From: Brevundimonas sp. SGAir0440
Lineage (GTDB): Bacteria; Pseudomonadota; Alphaproteobacteria; Caulobacterales; Caulobacteraceae
Reading direction: 5' to 3'
NCBI RefSeq assembly: GCF_005484585.1
Contig: NZ_CP039435.1
Coordinates: 806,001 to 870,000, forward strand
Length of the DNA: 64,000 nt
Below are positions 17,361 to 26,656 of the stretch, one piece after another. The notes beneath the pieces were generated by a model. The model saw only the letters and a program-made list of their open reading frames with translations. It was not told where the DNA came from and ran no database searches. Both the position numbers and the translations under genes were made by a program. Within the stretch, counting starts at the first letter, position 1; each line of letters starts with the position of its first letter.

Positions 17361-19436
17361 ATGACGCGTTCACGCTGGATGGCGGCGGTCGCCTTTGGAA
17401 GCCTGATCCTGGCCGCCGCGCCCAGCCTGGCGCAGCAGGCCTCATCCGCGCCGGCCGCCGCCCCAGCGCCCGCATCGCGCGGCTTGTCGCTGAAGGATCT
17501 GGCGATGATGGAGCGGGTCAGCGAGCCGCGCGTCTCGCCGGACGGCCGCCAGATCCTCTACGCCGTGCGCACCACCGACTGGGAGGGCAACAAGGGCGTC
17601 AACGGCCTGTGGCTGGCGGACGTGTCGGGTGGCGAGCCGCGCAAGTTGGCGATCTCGGAAGGCGGCGCCTCGGGCGCGCGCTGGGCGCCGGACGGCGGGA
17701 CGATCTATTTCCTGTCGTCGCGGGGCGGGTCGAACCAGGTCTGGCGCACGGATGCGGCCGGCATGGCGGCGGCCCAGGTGACGACCCTGCCTTTCGACGT
17801 GTCGGGGTTCCGCATCGCGCCGGACGGCAGGTCGCTGGTCCTGGCCGTCTCGGTCTTCGTCGATTGCGACACCCTGGCCTGCACCAAGACGCGGCTGGAT
17901 GCCCGGGGCAAGTCGACGCTCCAGACCTATGACCGTCTGCCGCTGCGCGACTTCGACCACTGGGTCGATACGCGCCGCACCCATCTGTTCGTTCAGCCGC
18001 TGAACGGGTCGGGTTTGAGTGGCGGCGAACCGCGCGATCTGATGGCGGGCCTGGACGCCGATGTCTCGGCCGGCGATTCCAGTTTCGACATTTCGCCGGA
18101 CGGCCGGACGCTGGTCTACGGCACGCAGACGCAAGGCGCGGGCGAGGCCTTCACCAGCAACAGCGACGTCTTCCGCGTCAGCCTCGACGGCGGCGCGCCG
18201 GTCAATCTGACGGAAGGCAACAAGGGATCGGACGGCAATCCGGTCTTCTCTCCGAACGGTCGCCAGCTGGCCTGGCTGTCGGGCCCGCGCGAGAACGTCG
18301 GCGGGGATCAGGCGGCGGTCTGGGTGGCTGAGGCCGACGGCTCCGGCGCGAGGAAACTGACCGACTGGGATCGCGGCGCGGGCGGCCTGCAATGGCGCAC
18401 CGACGGCCGGTCGCTGCTGGTCTCGGCGGCGGACGAGGGGCAGAACCGGCTGTTCTCGGTCGACGCCCGCACCGGCCGGATCACGCCCCTGACCGGAAAC
18501 GGCACGGTCGGCGCCTATGAGGAGAAGGCCGGTGTTCTGGCCTACGCCCACGAAAGCTTCGTCGCCCCGACGCAGATCTTCGTTCAGACGCGCGGCGAAC
18601 CGCGCCAGATCAGCCGACAGAACGCCGAGGTGCTGGCGCAGCTGGACCTGCCGAAAGGCGAGGTCTTCACCTTCGCAGGCTGGAACAATGAGCCGGTGCA
18701 GGGCTGGGTGTTCAAGCCGGCGGGCGCGGTCGAGGGGCGGCGCTATCCGGCGGTCTATCTGATCCACGGCGGGCCGAAATCGCCCTGGACCGAGAACTGG
18801 TCCTACCGCTGGAACCCGCAGGTCTATACGGCGGCGGGCTATGCGGTGGTGATGATCAACTTCCACGGCTCGCCCGGTTATGGCCAAGCCTTCACCGACG
18901 CGATCAACGATCACTGGGGCGATCGGCCGCTGGAGGATCTGCAGAAGGGCTGGGCGGCGGCACTGTCGAACAATCCGTGGATCGACGGCGACCGGGCCTG
19001 TGCGCTGGGCGCCTCCTACGGCGGCTATATGGTCAATATGATCGCCGGCAAGTGGAACGGGCCGTGGCGCTGCCTGGTCAACCACGCCGGGGTGTTCGAC
19101 GTGCCGCAGCTGATGAACGCCATGGATATCGGCAACTTCATCTGGGAGTTCGGCGGACCGAGCTGGGAGCGCAAGGCCGTCTATGACGCCTTCAACCCTG
19201 AGACCTACGCCGGCGACTGGACGAAGCCGATGCTGGTACTGCATGGCTCCAAGGACTTCCGCGTGCCGATGGAGCAGGGACTGGCGACCTTCTCGGCGCT
19301 TCAGCGTCAGGGCGTGCCCAGCCGCTTCGTCCATGTGCCGGACGAGAACCACTGGGTGCTGAAACCCCGCACCTGGGTCGATTGGCAGCAGGAAATCCTG
19401 GATTGGGTGGGTCGCTATACGGCGCCGGCGGGCTGA
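17361..19436 (+). CDS. S9 family prolyl-oligopeptidase-like peptidase, copy 1
   Basis: 691 aa, starting at ATG 17361 because a signal peptide (WMAAVAFGSLILAAAPSLAQ) begins there; upstream in-frame codons have no such feature. Six or so WD40/PD40-like segments (SPDGRQILYAV, SPDGRTLVYGT, SPNGRQLAWLS) form the beta-propeller, followed by the alpha/beta-hydrolase domain. The nucleophile elbow is GASYGGYM (about Ser552), with Asp in HGSKDFRVP and His in ENHWVLK. It is a periplasmic dipeptidyl or acylaminoacyl peptidase by family; the substrate is unknown. A paralog follows 69 bp downstream. Confidence 0.92.
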   Translation: MTRSRWMAAVAFGSLILAAAPSLAQQASSAPAAAPAPASRGLSLKDLAMMERVSEPRVSPDGRQILYAVRTTDWEGNKGVNGLWLADVSGGEPRKLAISEGGASGARWAPDGGTIYFLSSRGGSNQVWRTDAAGMAAAQVTTLPFDVSGFRIAPDGRSLVLAVSVFVDCDTLACTKTRLDARGKSTLQTYDRLPLRDFDHWVDTRRTHLFVQPLNGSGLSGGEPRDLMAGLDADVSAGDSSFDISPDGRTLVYGTQTQGAGEAFTSNSDVFRVSLDGGAPVNLTEGNKGSDGNPVFSPNGRQLAWLSGPRENVGGDQAAVWVAEADGSGARKLTDWDRGAGGLQWRTDGRSLLVSAADEGQNRLFSVDARTGRITPLTGNGTVGAYEEKAGVLAYAHESFVAPTQIFVQTRGEPRQISRQNAEVLAQLDLPKGEVFTFAGWNNEPVQGWVFKPAGAVEGRRYPAVYLIHGGPKSPWTENWSYRWNPQVYTAAGYAVVMINFHGSPGYGQAFTDAINDHWGDRPLEDLQKGWAAALSNNPWIDGDRACALGASYGGYMVNMIAGKWNGPWRCLVNHAGVFDVPQLMNAMDIGNFIWEFGGPSWERKAVYDAFNPETYAGDWTKPMLVLHGSKDFRVPMEQGLATFSALQRQGVPSRFVHVPDENHWVLKPRTWVDWQQEILDWVGRYTAPAG

Positions 19437-19505
19437 GCGACCCATTGACGCGCCTTGGCAGGGTGCTACGCCTCGCGGCCAGAAAGCTTCGCGAGGAAGA
19501 TCTTG

Positions 19506-21617
19506 ATGCGTCACCGTTCCCTTCTGTCCGCCGCCTGCGCGGCTGTTGCGCTGATGAGCGCCGCGCCTGCCCTGGCCCAGGTGCCGCCCGCGCCGGTTCC
19601 GGCCGCGCCCGCGACGCCGGACGCCTTCACCTATCAGGACATGATCTCGGCCAACCGGCTGGGCGATCCGCAGGTGTCGCCGGACGGCCGCTATGTCGTC
19701 TATTCGGTAACGACCACCGATGTTCAGGCCAACAGCCGCGCCGGCAGCCTGTGGATCCTGGACCTGAACGCGCCGGACACGGCCCCGCGCCGCCTGGCCA
19801 TCTCGGATCAGGGCGCCAACACCGCGCGCTGGGGCGGGGACGGCAATCTGTACTTCCTGTCGGGCAAGTCGGGCGCGAGCCAGGTCTGGCGCGTCGCCTC
19901 GCCCACATCGGCGCCGGTTCAGGTGACCAACCTGCCGACCGACGTGAACGCCTATCGGATCAGCCCGACGGGCGACAAGGTGGCCGTGTCCCTGGCCGTC
20001 TATCCGAATGCTGCCGACCTGAACGCCTCGGTCCAGCAGGGCAAGGCCATCGCCGAGCAGAAGACGACGGGCCAGGTCTATGACCGCATGTTCGTGCGTC
20101 ATTGGGACACCTGGAACGACCACACCCAGAACCACCTGTTCGTCCAGTCGATCGGCCGCGACGGCAAGGCCACGGGCACGCCGGTCTGGATCACCAAGGG
20201 CTTTGACGGCGACACGCCCTCCAAACCCTTCGGCGACGAAAGCGAGTTCGTCTTCACGCCCGCGGGCGACGCCGTGGTCTTCTCGGCGCGGCTGGCCGGT
20301 CAGACCGAGCCGTGGAGCACCAACTTCGACCTGTGGAAGACCAACGGCCTGTCGGGCGACGGCACCTTCACCAATCTGACCGACGGAAACGACGCCTGGG
20401 ACACCGGCCCGGTCTTCTCGCCGGACGGACGGACCCTGGCCTATCGCGCCATGGCGCGGCCGGGTTTTGAAGCCGACCGCTATCAGATCGTGCTGATGGA
20501 CGTCGAAACGGGCCAGAAGCGTGAGATCGCCACGAACTGGGATCGCTCGGCCGACACGCTGCAATGGTCGCGCGATGGGCAGACGCTGTACACCACGGCA
20601 GGCGACGTCGGCTCGACCAAGCTGTTTTCGGTGGATACGCGCAACGGCGTGGTGACGCCGATCACGGGCGCGGGCCACGTCTCGGCCTTCCAACAGACGC
20701 CGTCGGGCTTCGTCTTCGCCCAGGACAGCCTGCGCGAGCCGGGCGACCTGTATTTCAAGACCTATCTGGGTCGCGAAATGCCGCGTCGTCTGACGCAGTC
20801 CAACCCCGCCTTCGCCGCCAAACAGTTCGGCGAGTATGAGCAGTTCAGCTTCGCTGGCTGGAACAACGAAACGGTCCATGGCTATGTCATCAAGCCGGCC
20901 GGATACGTCGAGGGCCGCAAATATCCGGTCGCCTTCCTGATCCACGGCGGGCCGCAGGGTTCGTTCGGAGACGGCTGGTCTTATCGCTGGAACCCCGAAA
21001 CCTATGCGGGCGCGGGCTATGCGGTGGTGATGATCGATTTCCACGGCTCGACCGGCTACGGTCAGGCCTTCACCGACGCGATCAGCCAACACTGGGGCGA
21101 CCGCCCGCTGGAAGACTTGCAGAAAGGCTGGGCGGCGGCTCAGGCGAAATACAGCTTCCTGGACGGCGACAACGCCTGTGCGCTGGGCGCCTCCTACGGC
21201 GGCTATATGATCAACTGGATCGCCGGCAACTGGTCCAATGAGTTCAAGTGCCTGGTCAACCACGACGGCGTCTTCGACACCTTCGGCATGGGCTATTCGA
21301 CCGAAGAGCTGTGGTTCACCGAGTGGGAATACGGCGGCACGCCTTGGGACAAGCCTGAGGGCTATCAGAAGTTCAACCCGGCCAACCATGTCGACAACTG
21401 GAAGACGCCGATGCTGGTGGTTCAGGGCGACCGCGACTTCCGCATCCCGACCGCCCAGGGCCTGTCGACCTTCACCGCCCTGCAACGGCGCGGCATCGAC
21501 AGCCGTCTGATCGTCTTCCCCAACGAAAACCATTGGGTGCTGAAGCCGGCCAACAGCCTGCAATGGCACAATGAGGTGTTCGGCTGGCTGAACAAATATC
21601 TGACGCCGACGCAGTAA
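19506..21617 (+). CDS. S9 family prolyl-oligopeptidase-like peptidase, copy 2
   Basis: 703 aa from ATG 19506, preceded by GAGGAAG and followed by a signal peptide (LLSAACAAVALMSAAPALAQ). It has the same architecture as the upstream gene: propeller repeats, then hydrolase domain with GASYGGYM (about Ser563), QGDRDFRIP and ENHWVLK. Long runs of identical residues with copy 1 (for example DHWGDRPLEDLQKGWAAA against QHWGDRPLEDLQKGWAAA) show a tandem duplication. The N-terminal propeller halves differ much more, so substrate choice has probably diverged. Confidence 0.92.
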   Translation: MRHRSLLSAACAAVALMSAAPALAQVPPAPVPAAPATPDAFTYQDMISANRLGDPQVSPDGRYVVYSVTTTDVQANSRAGSLWILDLNAPDTAPRRLAISDQGANTARWGGDGNLYFLSGKSGASQVWRVASPTSAPVQVTNLPTDVNAYRISPTGDKVAVSLAVYPNAADLNASVQQGKAIAEQKTTGQVYDRMFVRHWDTWNDHTQNHLFVQSIGRDGKATGTPVWITKGFDGDTPSKPFGDESEFVFTPAGDAVVFSARLAGQTEPWSTNFDLWKTNGLSGDGTFTNLTDGNDAWDTGPVFSPDGRTLAYRAMARPGFEADRYQIVLMDVETGQKREIATNWDRSADTLQWSRDGQTLYTTAGDVGSTKLFSVDTRNGVVTPITGAGHVSAFQQTPSGFVFAQDSLREPGDLYFKTYLGREMPRRLTQSNPAFAAKQFGEYEQFSFAGWNNETVHGYVIKPAGYVEGRKYPVAFLIHGGPQGSFGDGWSYRWNPETYAGAGYAVVMIDFHGSTGYGQAFTDAISQHWGDRPLEDLQKGWAAAQAKYSFLDGDNACALGASYGGYMINWIAGNWSNEFKCLVNHDGVFDTFGMGYSTEELWFTEWEYGGTPWDKPEGYQKFNPANHVDNWKTPMLVVQGDRDFRIPTAQGLSTFTALQRRGIDSRLIVFPNENHWVLKPANSLQWHNEVFGWLNKYLTPTQ

Positions 21618-21635
21618 CAGGGGTCCGTCCGGACG

Positions 21636-21672
21636 ACAAAAAGGGGCGCGGTCCGACGACCGCGCCCCTTCT
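21636..21672. terminator. bidirectional terminator between the S9 peptidase and a small exported protein
   Basis: A 13-bp perfect inverted repeat (21641-21653 with 21658-21670, loop of 4) is T-rich after the stem on the plus strand and has five T residues after it on the minus strand. It sits between the convergent stops at 21617 and 21693. Confidence 0.85.
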
Positions 21673-21692
21673 TCATGCCCGTTTGATCGGGA

Positions 21693-21998
21693 TCAGAGCG
21701 CCGCGCGCTGCATCGGCGCGCCGGCCAGGCGATCATACTGATGCGCGGTCATGCAGCGCGGCGCGGCCCATCGCTGGCCCGACTGATAGGCGGCGACGGC
21801 CTGTTGCGCGGTGACGAAGGTCGGCGTCGCGCCGTGGTCGCGCTGATAGGCCGTGCGTGAGGCCACGTCGGTTCCGCATACCCTGACCGTTTGCAGCACG
21901 GCCGCGCGCTCGGCGGGGCGCGGACTTTGCGCCAGCGCCGGCGTCGTTGCGGTCGCCAGGGCGGCGGCGATCAGGGCGGGGGTCAGAAAACGGGTCAT
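21693..21998 (-). CDS. small exported protein, unknown function
   Basis: 101 aa from ATG 21998, chosen for the GGAGGAC ribosome-binding site and the signal peptide that follows (RFLTPALIAAALATATTPALAQ). The mature part has two cysteines (RVCGTD, PRCMTA), which could form a disulfide. No family recognised. It diverges from the AsmA-like gene across about 165 bp. Confidence 0.7.
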   Translation of the reverse strand: MTRFLTPALIAAALATATTPALAQSPRPAERAAVLQTVRVCGTDVASRTAYQRDHGATPTFVTAQQAVAAYQSGQRWAAPRCMTAHQYDRLAGAPMQRAAL

Positions 21999-22165
21999 CG
22001 GCAGTCCTCCACGGCCTGAATTAAGATCAGGACTCTGACGAATTATGCGGCGATCCTGAGATTTGTAAAGATTATGCGACAACTTCGCGTCAGATCGACG
22101 ACAAGCTGACCCTGCGGCGCCAAACCGGGGCTGGCGCGTTTCCTCTGGCTGACGGAGACGAGCGA

Positions 22166-24211
22166 TTGTCGAACCCACGGAATTGGCGCACTTTTCGGGC
22201 CGACCTGAACCAGCGGGCGTGGGCTCCGGCCGGGGCGCGTTTGCGCGCCTGGCGCGACTGGGTGCGCGACAACGATCCCGTCTATGCGGCGGCTCGACGA
22301 CCGGGGGCTGCGGAAAAATGGGCGGCGGGCGTGGTGCTGGTTCTCGTGGCGGCCGTGGTTCTCTTCCTGGCCCTGTTCGACTGGAACATGCTGCGCGGGC
22401 CCATCGGCCGCTGGGCGTCCGTCAAATACGATCGCGAAATCGCCCTGACCGGCGATCTGGACGTCAATCTGTTCAGCTGGACGCCGTCCGCCGTGGTGCG
22501 GGGGCTGAAAATCGGCGGCCCCGACTGGGCGCGCGATCGCGACACGGCCGACGTCGATGAGGTCCAGGCCTCGGTTCGGCTGAGAAAGCTGCTGGCCGGG
22601 CAGGTGGAGATGCCCCTGCTGAGCTTCACCCGGCCCCGAGTTGTGCTGATCTCCACCAAGGACGGCCGCAAGAGCTGGCAGTTGAATCCCAACAAGCCTG
22701 ATGACGGCGCAGGGCTGAACCTGCCGGTCATCCAACAACTGGTGATCAGGGACGGCCAGCTGACCTTTGAGGAGCAGAGGCGCGGACTGACGCTGGAGGC
22801 GGCGGTCAATGCGCGTGAAGCATCCAGCGGCCAGGCCGGTTTCGTGCTGAACGGGCGCGGCGATGTCCGCGGCGCGCCCATGACCGTCAGGATCGAGGGC
22901 GGTCCCTTCATCAACATCCGGCGCGACCGTCCCTATCTGTTCGAGGCGGATGTGACCGGCGCGGACTCGTCCCTGGTCGCCAAGGGGGCGATCACTCGAC
23001 CATTCGATCTGGGACGGTTTGATGCGACCATGACGATCCAAGGCCGCAATATGTCGGACCTCTATCTGCTGACCGGCGTCGCCCTGCCCAATACGCCGCC
23101 GTACCGGCTGTCGGGCGCGCTGAACCGCGATCGGCGGATCTGGACCTTCAAGGATTTCGACGGACGCGTCGGAGCCTCCGATCTGTCGGGCGAGGTCAAG
23201 GTCCAGTCGGGCCAGCGGCTGCGCGTCGACGCCGACCTGACCTCGCGCCGTCTGGACATCGACGACCTGGCCGCTGTCCTAGGCGCGCGGACCCAAACCA
23301 ATGCGGCGGGCACGGACACCGAGGCCCCAGTCGTGGTCGGCGGCAAGCTGCTGCCGGACGCCAAGCTGCAGACCGAGCGTCTGCAGACCATGGACGGCAC
23401 CCTTTCCTATCGGGCCGGATCGGTGAAGGCGAACGCCTTTGACGTGCGTCAGGTGAACTTGGGCGCCGATCTGAAGGACGGCATCCTGAAGCTGGATCCG
23501 ATCAGCTTCGACTTCAACCGGGGCGCGCTGAACGGCACGGCGCGAATCGATGCGACGAAGGACGCCCCCTACAGCACCGTCGATCTGCGTCTGGCCGGCT
23601 ATCCGCTGGAGTCCATCATCCCGGCGCGCAACGGCTCGGCGCCCGTCACCGGCAGGGCGCTGGGACGGGCGAAGCTGGAGGGGCCGGGCGCCTCCATCCA
23701 TGATTTCGCCGCCGCATCGAAAGGCTCGCTCAGCCTGGTGGTGCCGAACGGCAAGATGCGGGCGGCCTTCGCCGAACTTCTGGGCATCAACGCCAGCGCG
23801 GGGCTGCTGAAGCTGCTGAGCGGAGATCAGTCCGAAAGCCAGATCCGCTGCGCCGTCGCCGATTTCAACGTCAGCAACGGCACGGCGACCGCCCGCACCT
23901 TCGTCATCGACACCGATGTGGTGCTGGCCCAGGGCAAGGGCAGCATCAACCTGGGCGCCGAGACGATGAACCTGCGGATCGAGGGCGAATCCAAGAAGCC
24001 GCGACTGTTGCGCCTTTGGGCGCCGATCACAGTCTCGGGCCCCCTGACCGCGCCCAAGGTCGGGGTCGATGTCGGTTCGGTGGTGTCGCAGGGCGGTCTG
24101 GCGGGCCTGCTGGGCGCGGTGGTGGCGCCGGTGACGGCCCTGTTCGCCTTCGTCGATCCGGGCCTGGCCGAGGACGCCGATTGCGGCCGGCTGATCGCCA
24201 ACGCCCGCTGA
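22166..24211 (+). CDS. AsmA family protein
   Basis: 681 aa. One N-terminal membrane segment (WAAGVVLVLVAAVVLFLALFD) anchors a large periplasmic beta-rich region with the AsmA pattern, including the C-terminal repeat-like NGTATARTFVIDTDVVLAQGKG and INLGAETMNLRIEGESKKP. AsmA-like proteins are thought to act in phospholipid transport to, or assembly of, the outer membrane. The only plausible start is TTG 22166 after GGAGACGAG; the first in-frame ATG lies far inside. The gene ends 61 bp before the next on the same strand. Confidence 0.85.
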   Translation: MSNPRNWRTFRADLNQRAWAPAGARLRAWRDWVRDNDPVYAAARRPGAAEKWAAGVVLVLVAAVVLFLALFDWNMLRGPIGRWASVKYDREIALTGDLDVNLFSWTPSAVVRGLKIGGPDWARDRDTADVDEVQASVRLRKLLAGQVEMPLLSFTRPRVVLISTKDGRKSWQLNPNKPDDGAGLNLPVIQQLVIRDGQLTFEEQRRGLTLEAAVNAREASSGQAGFVLNGRGDVRGAPMTVRIEGGPFINIRRDRPYLFEADVTGADSSLVAKGAITRPFDLGRFDATMTIQGRNMSDLYLLTGVALPNTPPYRLSGALNRDRRIWTFKDFDGRVGASDLSGEVKVQSGQRLRVDADLTSRRLDIDDLAAVLGARTQTNAAGTDTEAPVVVGGKLLPDAKLQTERLQTMDGTLSYRAGSVKANAFDVRQVNLGADLKDGILKLDPISFDFNRGALNGTARIDATKDAPYSTVDLRLAGYPLESIIPARNGSAPVTGRALGRAKLEGPGASIHDFAAASKGSLSLVVPNGKMRAAFAELLGINASAGLLKLLSGDQSESQIRCAVADFNVSNGTATARTFVIDTDVVLAQGKGSINLGAETMNLRIEGESKKPRLLRLWAPITVSGPLTAPKVGVDVGSVVSQGGLAGLLGAVVAPVTALFAFVDPGLAEDADCGRLIANAR

Positions 24212-24272
24212 TCGTTGATGACGACGACCGATCCGGCGATCCAAGCGTATTGTGGGTGATGGAGCCTTTTGC

Positions 24273-25124
24273 ATGACACGCCGTGGACTGTTCGCACCTG
24301 CCCTTGCGCTTCTCGCCGCCGCATGCTCGCCGCTGAGCCTGCTGAACACCTTGGGACCGAGAGACGGCGGCGTGCGACGCGTCGCGCGCGACATTCCCTA
24401 TGGCGACGATCCGCGCCAGCAGATGGATCTCTATGCGCCGACCGCGCCTGGCCCCTATCCGACCCTGGTCTTCTTCTATGGCGGCGGCTGGGATTCGGGC
24501 TCGCGCAGCCAGTATGGCTGGGCGGCGCAAGCCTTGGCTGCGCGCGGGTTCGTGGTCGCCCTGCCGGACTACCGCATCGTGCCCCAGGTCGTCTTCCCGG
24601 CCTTCATCGAGGACGCGGCCGCCGCCACGGCCAAGGCGGCCGAGGTGGTCGGTCAATATGGCGGCGATCCGGCGCGGCTGGGCGTGCTGGGCCATTCTGC
24701 GGGCGCGCATCTGGCGATGATGATCGCCCTGGACCGACGCTATATGGCCGCCGTCGGCCGGCCCGATCTGATCAAGGCGGCCGCAGGTCTCGCAGGCCCT
24801 TACGACTTCCTGCCGTTCGATGTGGCGGCGTCGCAGAACGCCTTCGGCCGTGCGCCGGACCCGACCCTGACCCAGCCCGTGACCTTCGTGCGTCGTGACG
24901 CCCCGCCGATCTGGCTGGGTCACGGCACGGCCGACACGGTGGTCCACGACGAGGACACGGTCATTCTGGATCAGCGGATGCGCGCGGTTGGCGGGCGCTC
25001 AGAGGCCAAGCTTTATCCAGGTCTGGACCACGCCGACCTGATCGCGACCTTCTCGCCCCTGTTCCGCAAGAAGGCGACAGTGCTGGCCGATGTGACGGAC
25101 TTCTTCCACCGGCAGCTGGGCTGA
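24273..25124 (+). CDS. alpha/beta hydrolase (esterase), probable lipoprotein
   Basis: 283 aa. The N-terminus LFAPALALLAAACSP contains a lipobox (LAAAC), so it is likely membrane-anchored in the periplasm. The hydrolase has an oxyanion-hole motif FFYGGGWDSGS, the nucleophile elbow VLGHSAGAHLAMM, an Asp in GHGTADTVV and a His in GLDHADLI, as in BD-FAE-like and hormone-sensitive-lipase-like esterases. The natural substrate is unknown. Its stop is 13 bp from the 3' end of the opposing tRNA-Leu gene. Confidence 0.85.
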   Translation: MTRRGLFAPALALLAAACSPLSLLNTLGPRDGGVRRVARDIPYGDDPRQQMDLYAPTAPGPYPTLVFFYGGGWDSGSRSQYGWAAQALAARGFVVALPDYRIVPQVVFPAFIEDAAAATAKAAEVVGQYGGDPARLGVLGHSAGAHLAMMIALDRRYMAAVGRPDLIKAAAGLAGPYDFLPFDVAASQNAFGRAPDPTLTQPVTFVRRDAPPIWLGHGTADTVVHDEDTVILDQRMRAVGGRSEAKLYPGLDHADLIATFSPLFRKKATVLADVTDFFHRQLG

Positions 25125-25136
25125 ACCGACGAAGAG

Positions 25137-25221
25137 TGGTGCGGGCGGCCGGGGTCGAACCGGCACTCCTTTCGGAACTGGATTTTGAGTCCAGCGCGTC
25201 TACCAATTCCACCACGCCCGC
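25137..25221 (-). tRNA. tRNA-Leu (anticodon CAA)
   Basis: An 85-nt class II tRNA read on the minus strand. The acceptor stem GCGGGCG pairs with CGCCCGC, CCA is encoded (25137-25139), the anticodon loop is CUCAAAA (anticodon CAA, reading UUG), there is a long variable arm, and the T-loop is GGTTCGACCCC. It is complete with no insertion. No integrated element is seen at its 3' end. Confidence 0.96.
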
Positions 25222-25274
25222 AGCGGAAGGATCGCCTCATGCCACAGAGGGATGAGGCGGGTCCAGCCTTTGTG

Positions 25275-26060
25275 TCACTGCATAATGAAGTTGACGCGGA
25301 AGGCCATCATGCGCGGCGCAGTCGGTTGGTCGCCGTCATAGGCGACGGTGGCGTCGCGGGCCGCCTTGAGCACCGCTTCGCCGAAGCGACCATCAGTGGG
25401 ATGTTCGGTTTCGATGACGCAGTCGCGCAAGCGACCGTCAGGTTGGGCGACGCATGTGGCGACGGCGAAACCTTCCGAATAGTTGTTGGCGGGATAGCGC
25501 GGACGGATCTGGCGCGCCCATCGCATTCCAACCTGCAGACCTTCCTCGGAGATGGCGTCGAGTTCCTGGTCGCGAGGGTCAACAAGCGGGCGGCCGCAGG
25601 CCGTCAGGGTCTCGTCGATCGCCGAACCGGACGCAGGGAGTTCCAGATCATAGCGGAGGTTTCGACCCGCGCCGCCGCCATCGGGCACGATGATCTGAAT
25701 TCGCCCGCCCAGGCGAAGTTCGCGCGCAAAAGGCGCAGGAAAATCAGCGACGGCCCCCGCACGATCTGTCGTGACGTTCCAGCGCCATTCCTTGGCTTCT
25801 TCGTCTCGAAAGATGATCGTGATCGGGCGTGTCTTCGTCCGGCGCGCCACCTCCGGCAACCCGAACAGCAGCGCCGAATAGGCTCCGTCCATGCAGCGAG
25901 TCGCGATCGACAGGCCCGGCGTGGTCGTGACGTAAGCGATCGTCGATTTCTTTCGGGCGTCCTTGACCAGATCCCAGTCTTCGCCGGTGTTCGGCGCATC
26001 CTGCGAGACGGCTGAGCCGGCCGACAAGGCGACAGCGAGAGCGACTACGGCGTTCTTCAT
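25275..26060 (-). CDS. exported protein with a TonB-C-like end, unknown function
   Basis: 261 aa with a signal peptide (NAVVALAVALSAGSAVSQ). The last 70 residues (RPRYPANNYSEGFAVATCVAQPDGRLRDC through GEAVLKAARDATV) resemble the TonB C-terminal fold found in many stand-alone periplasmic proteins of this order. The middle is not recognised. ATG 26060 overlaps the upstream membrane-protein gene by 4 bp, so the two are cotranslated. It has no TonB-type transmembrane-plus-Pro-rich layout, so a true energy-transducing TonB is unlikely. Confidence 0.7.
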   Translation of the reverse strand: MKNAVVALAVALSAGSAVSQDAPNTGEDWDLVKDARKKSTIAYVTTTPGLSIATRCMDGAYSALLFGLPEVARRTKTRPITIIFRDEEAKEWRWNVTTDRAGAVADFPAPFARELRLGGRIQIIVPDGGGAGRNLRYDLELPASGSAIDETLTACGRPLVDPRDQELDAISEEGLQVGMRWARQIRPRYPANNYSEGFAVATCVAQPDGRLRDCVIETEHPTDGRFGEAVLKAARDATVAYDGDQPTAPRMMAFRVNFIMQ

Positions 26061-26593
26061 GCGACGACCTCCACATGGCTGTCCGTGCCGCCGGACTGGA
26101 TGCGGCGGGCGCGGATGTACATTTCGACGCGCTGCATCACGATCAGGCCCATGGCGAAGACCAGGAAGGCGTCGGTGACGGCCAGGGCGTTCAGATGCCA
26201 GGCGGCGGCGTGGCTTTCGATCAGGTCGCGCAGCAACGACCGGCCGGCGAACAGCACGACCAGCAGGATCAGCCCCAGCGGCGAGGCCTGGGCCATCAGT
26301 GCGCCGTCCGGCTCTTTTTCGATGGTGACGGTCTTGCCGCGATACCAGCCGGCGACGCCGCCCAGGAGGCCGCCGATGGCCAGAACCGCCCAGGCGTCGG
26401 GGCCGAACGGCGCATGGGCCATGTTCGGGTTCTGCGCCGAACCCCAGATGCCCAGGCCGATCAACGGCAGGACGATGGCCGGCATGACCCACAGCAGGTG
26501 CGGCTTAAGCACGCGCTTCCTGCGGTTCTTCAGCAACACGACCACCAGCATGATCGGGATCATGAGCAGCGGGATCAGTTTTTCAGGCGGCAC
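26057..26593 (-). CDS. CcdC/DUF1453-like membrane protein
   Basis: 178 aa from GTG 26593, preferred over the TTG at 26608 because GGGGAGA lies at proper distance. Four to five hydrophobic segments are visible (LIPLLMIPIMLVVVLL, LLWVMPAIVLPLIGLGIWG, WAVLAIGGLLGGVAGWYRG, LGLILLVVLFAG, AVTDAFLVFAMGLIVM). The layout with GWYRGK after the third helix recalls CcdC-like proteins, although assignment to the family is from memory. It is coupled to the TonB-C-like gene downstream. Confidence 0.65.
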   Translation of the reverse strand: MPPEKLIPLLMIPIMLVVVLLKNRRKRVLKPHLLWVMPAIVLPLIGLGIWGSAQNPNMAHAPFGPDAWAVLAIGGLLGGVAGWYRGKTVTIEKEPDGALMAQASPLGLILLVVLFAGRSLLRDLIESHAAAWHLNALAVTDAFLVFAMGLIVMQRVEMYIRARRIQSGGTDSHVEVVA

Positions 26594-26656
26594 GTCGTCT
26601 CTCCCCAAAGACAGGATACGGCCTCCCCCGAGGCCGCTGCCAGCACCCTAGCGGCG

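Noticed and set aside
17442..21569. A 1375-codon open frame on the minus strand opposite both S9 peptidases.
   Set aside because: It is antisense to two clear genes with signal peptides and catalytic triads. Its translation is low in family signals, and long antisense frames are expected in GC-rich DNA.
25137..25221. tRNA-Leu as an attachment site of an integrated element.
   Set aside because: No integrase, no repeated tRNA 3' end and no change in composition is seen on either side.
25275..26060. A true TonB energy transducer.
   Set aside because: It has a cleavable signal peptide and lacks the N-terminal anchor plus Pro-rich spacer; only the C-terminal fold is similar.
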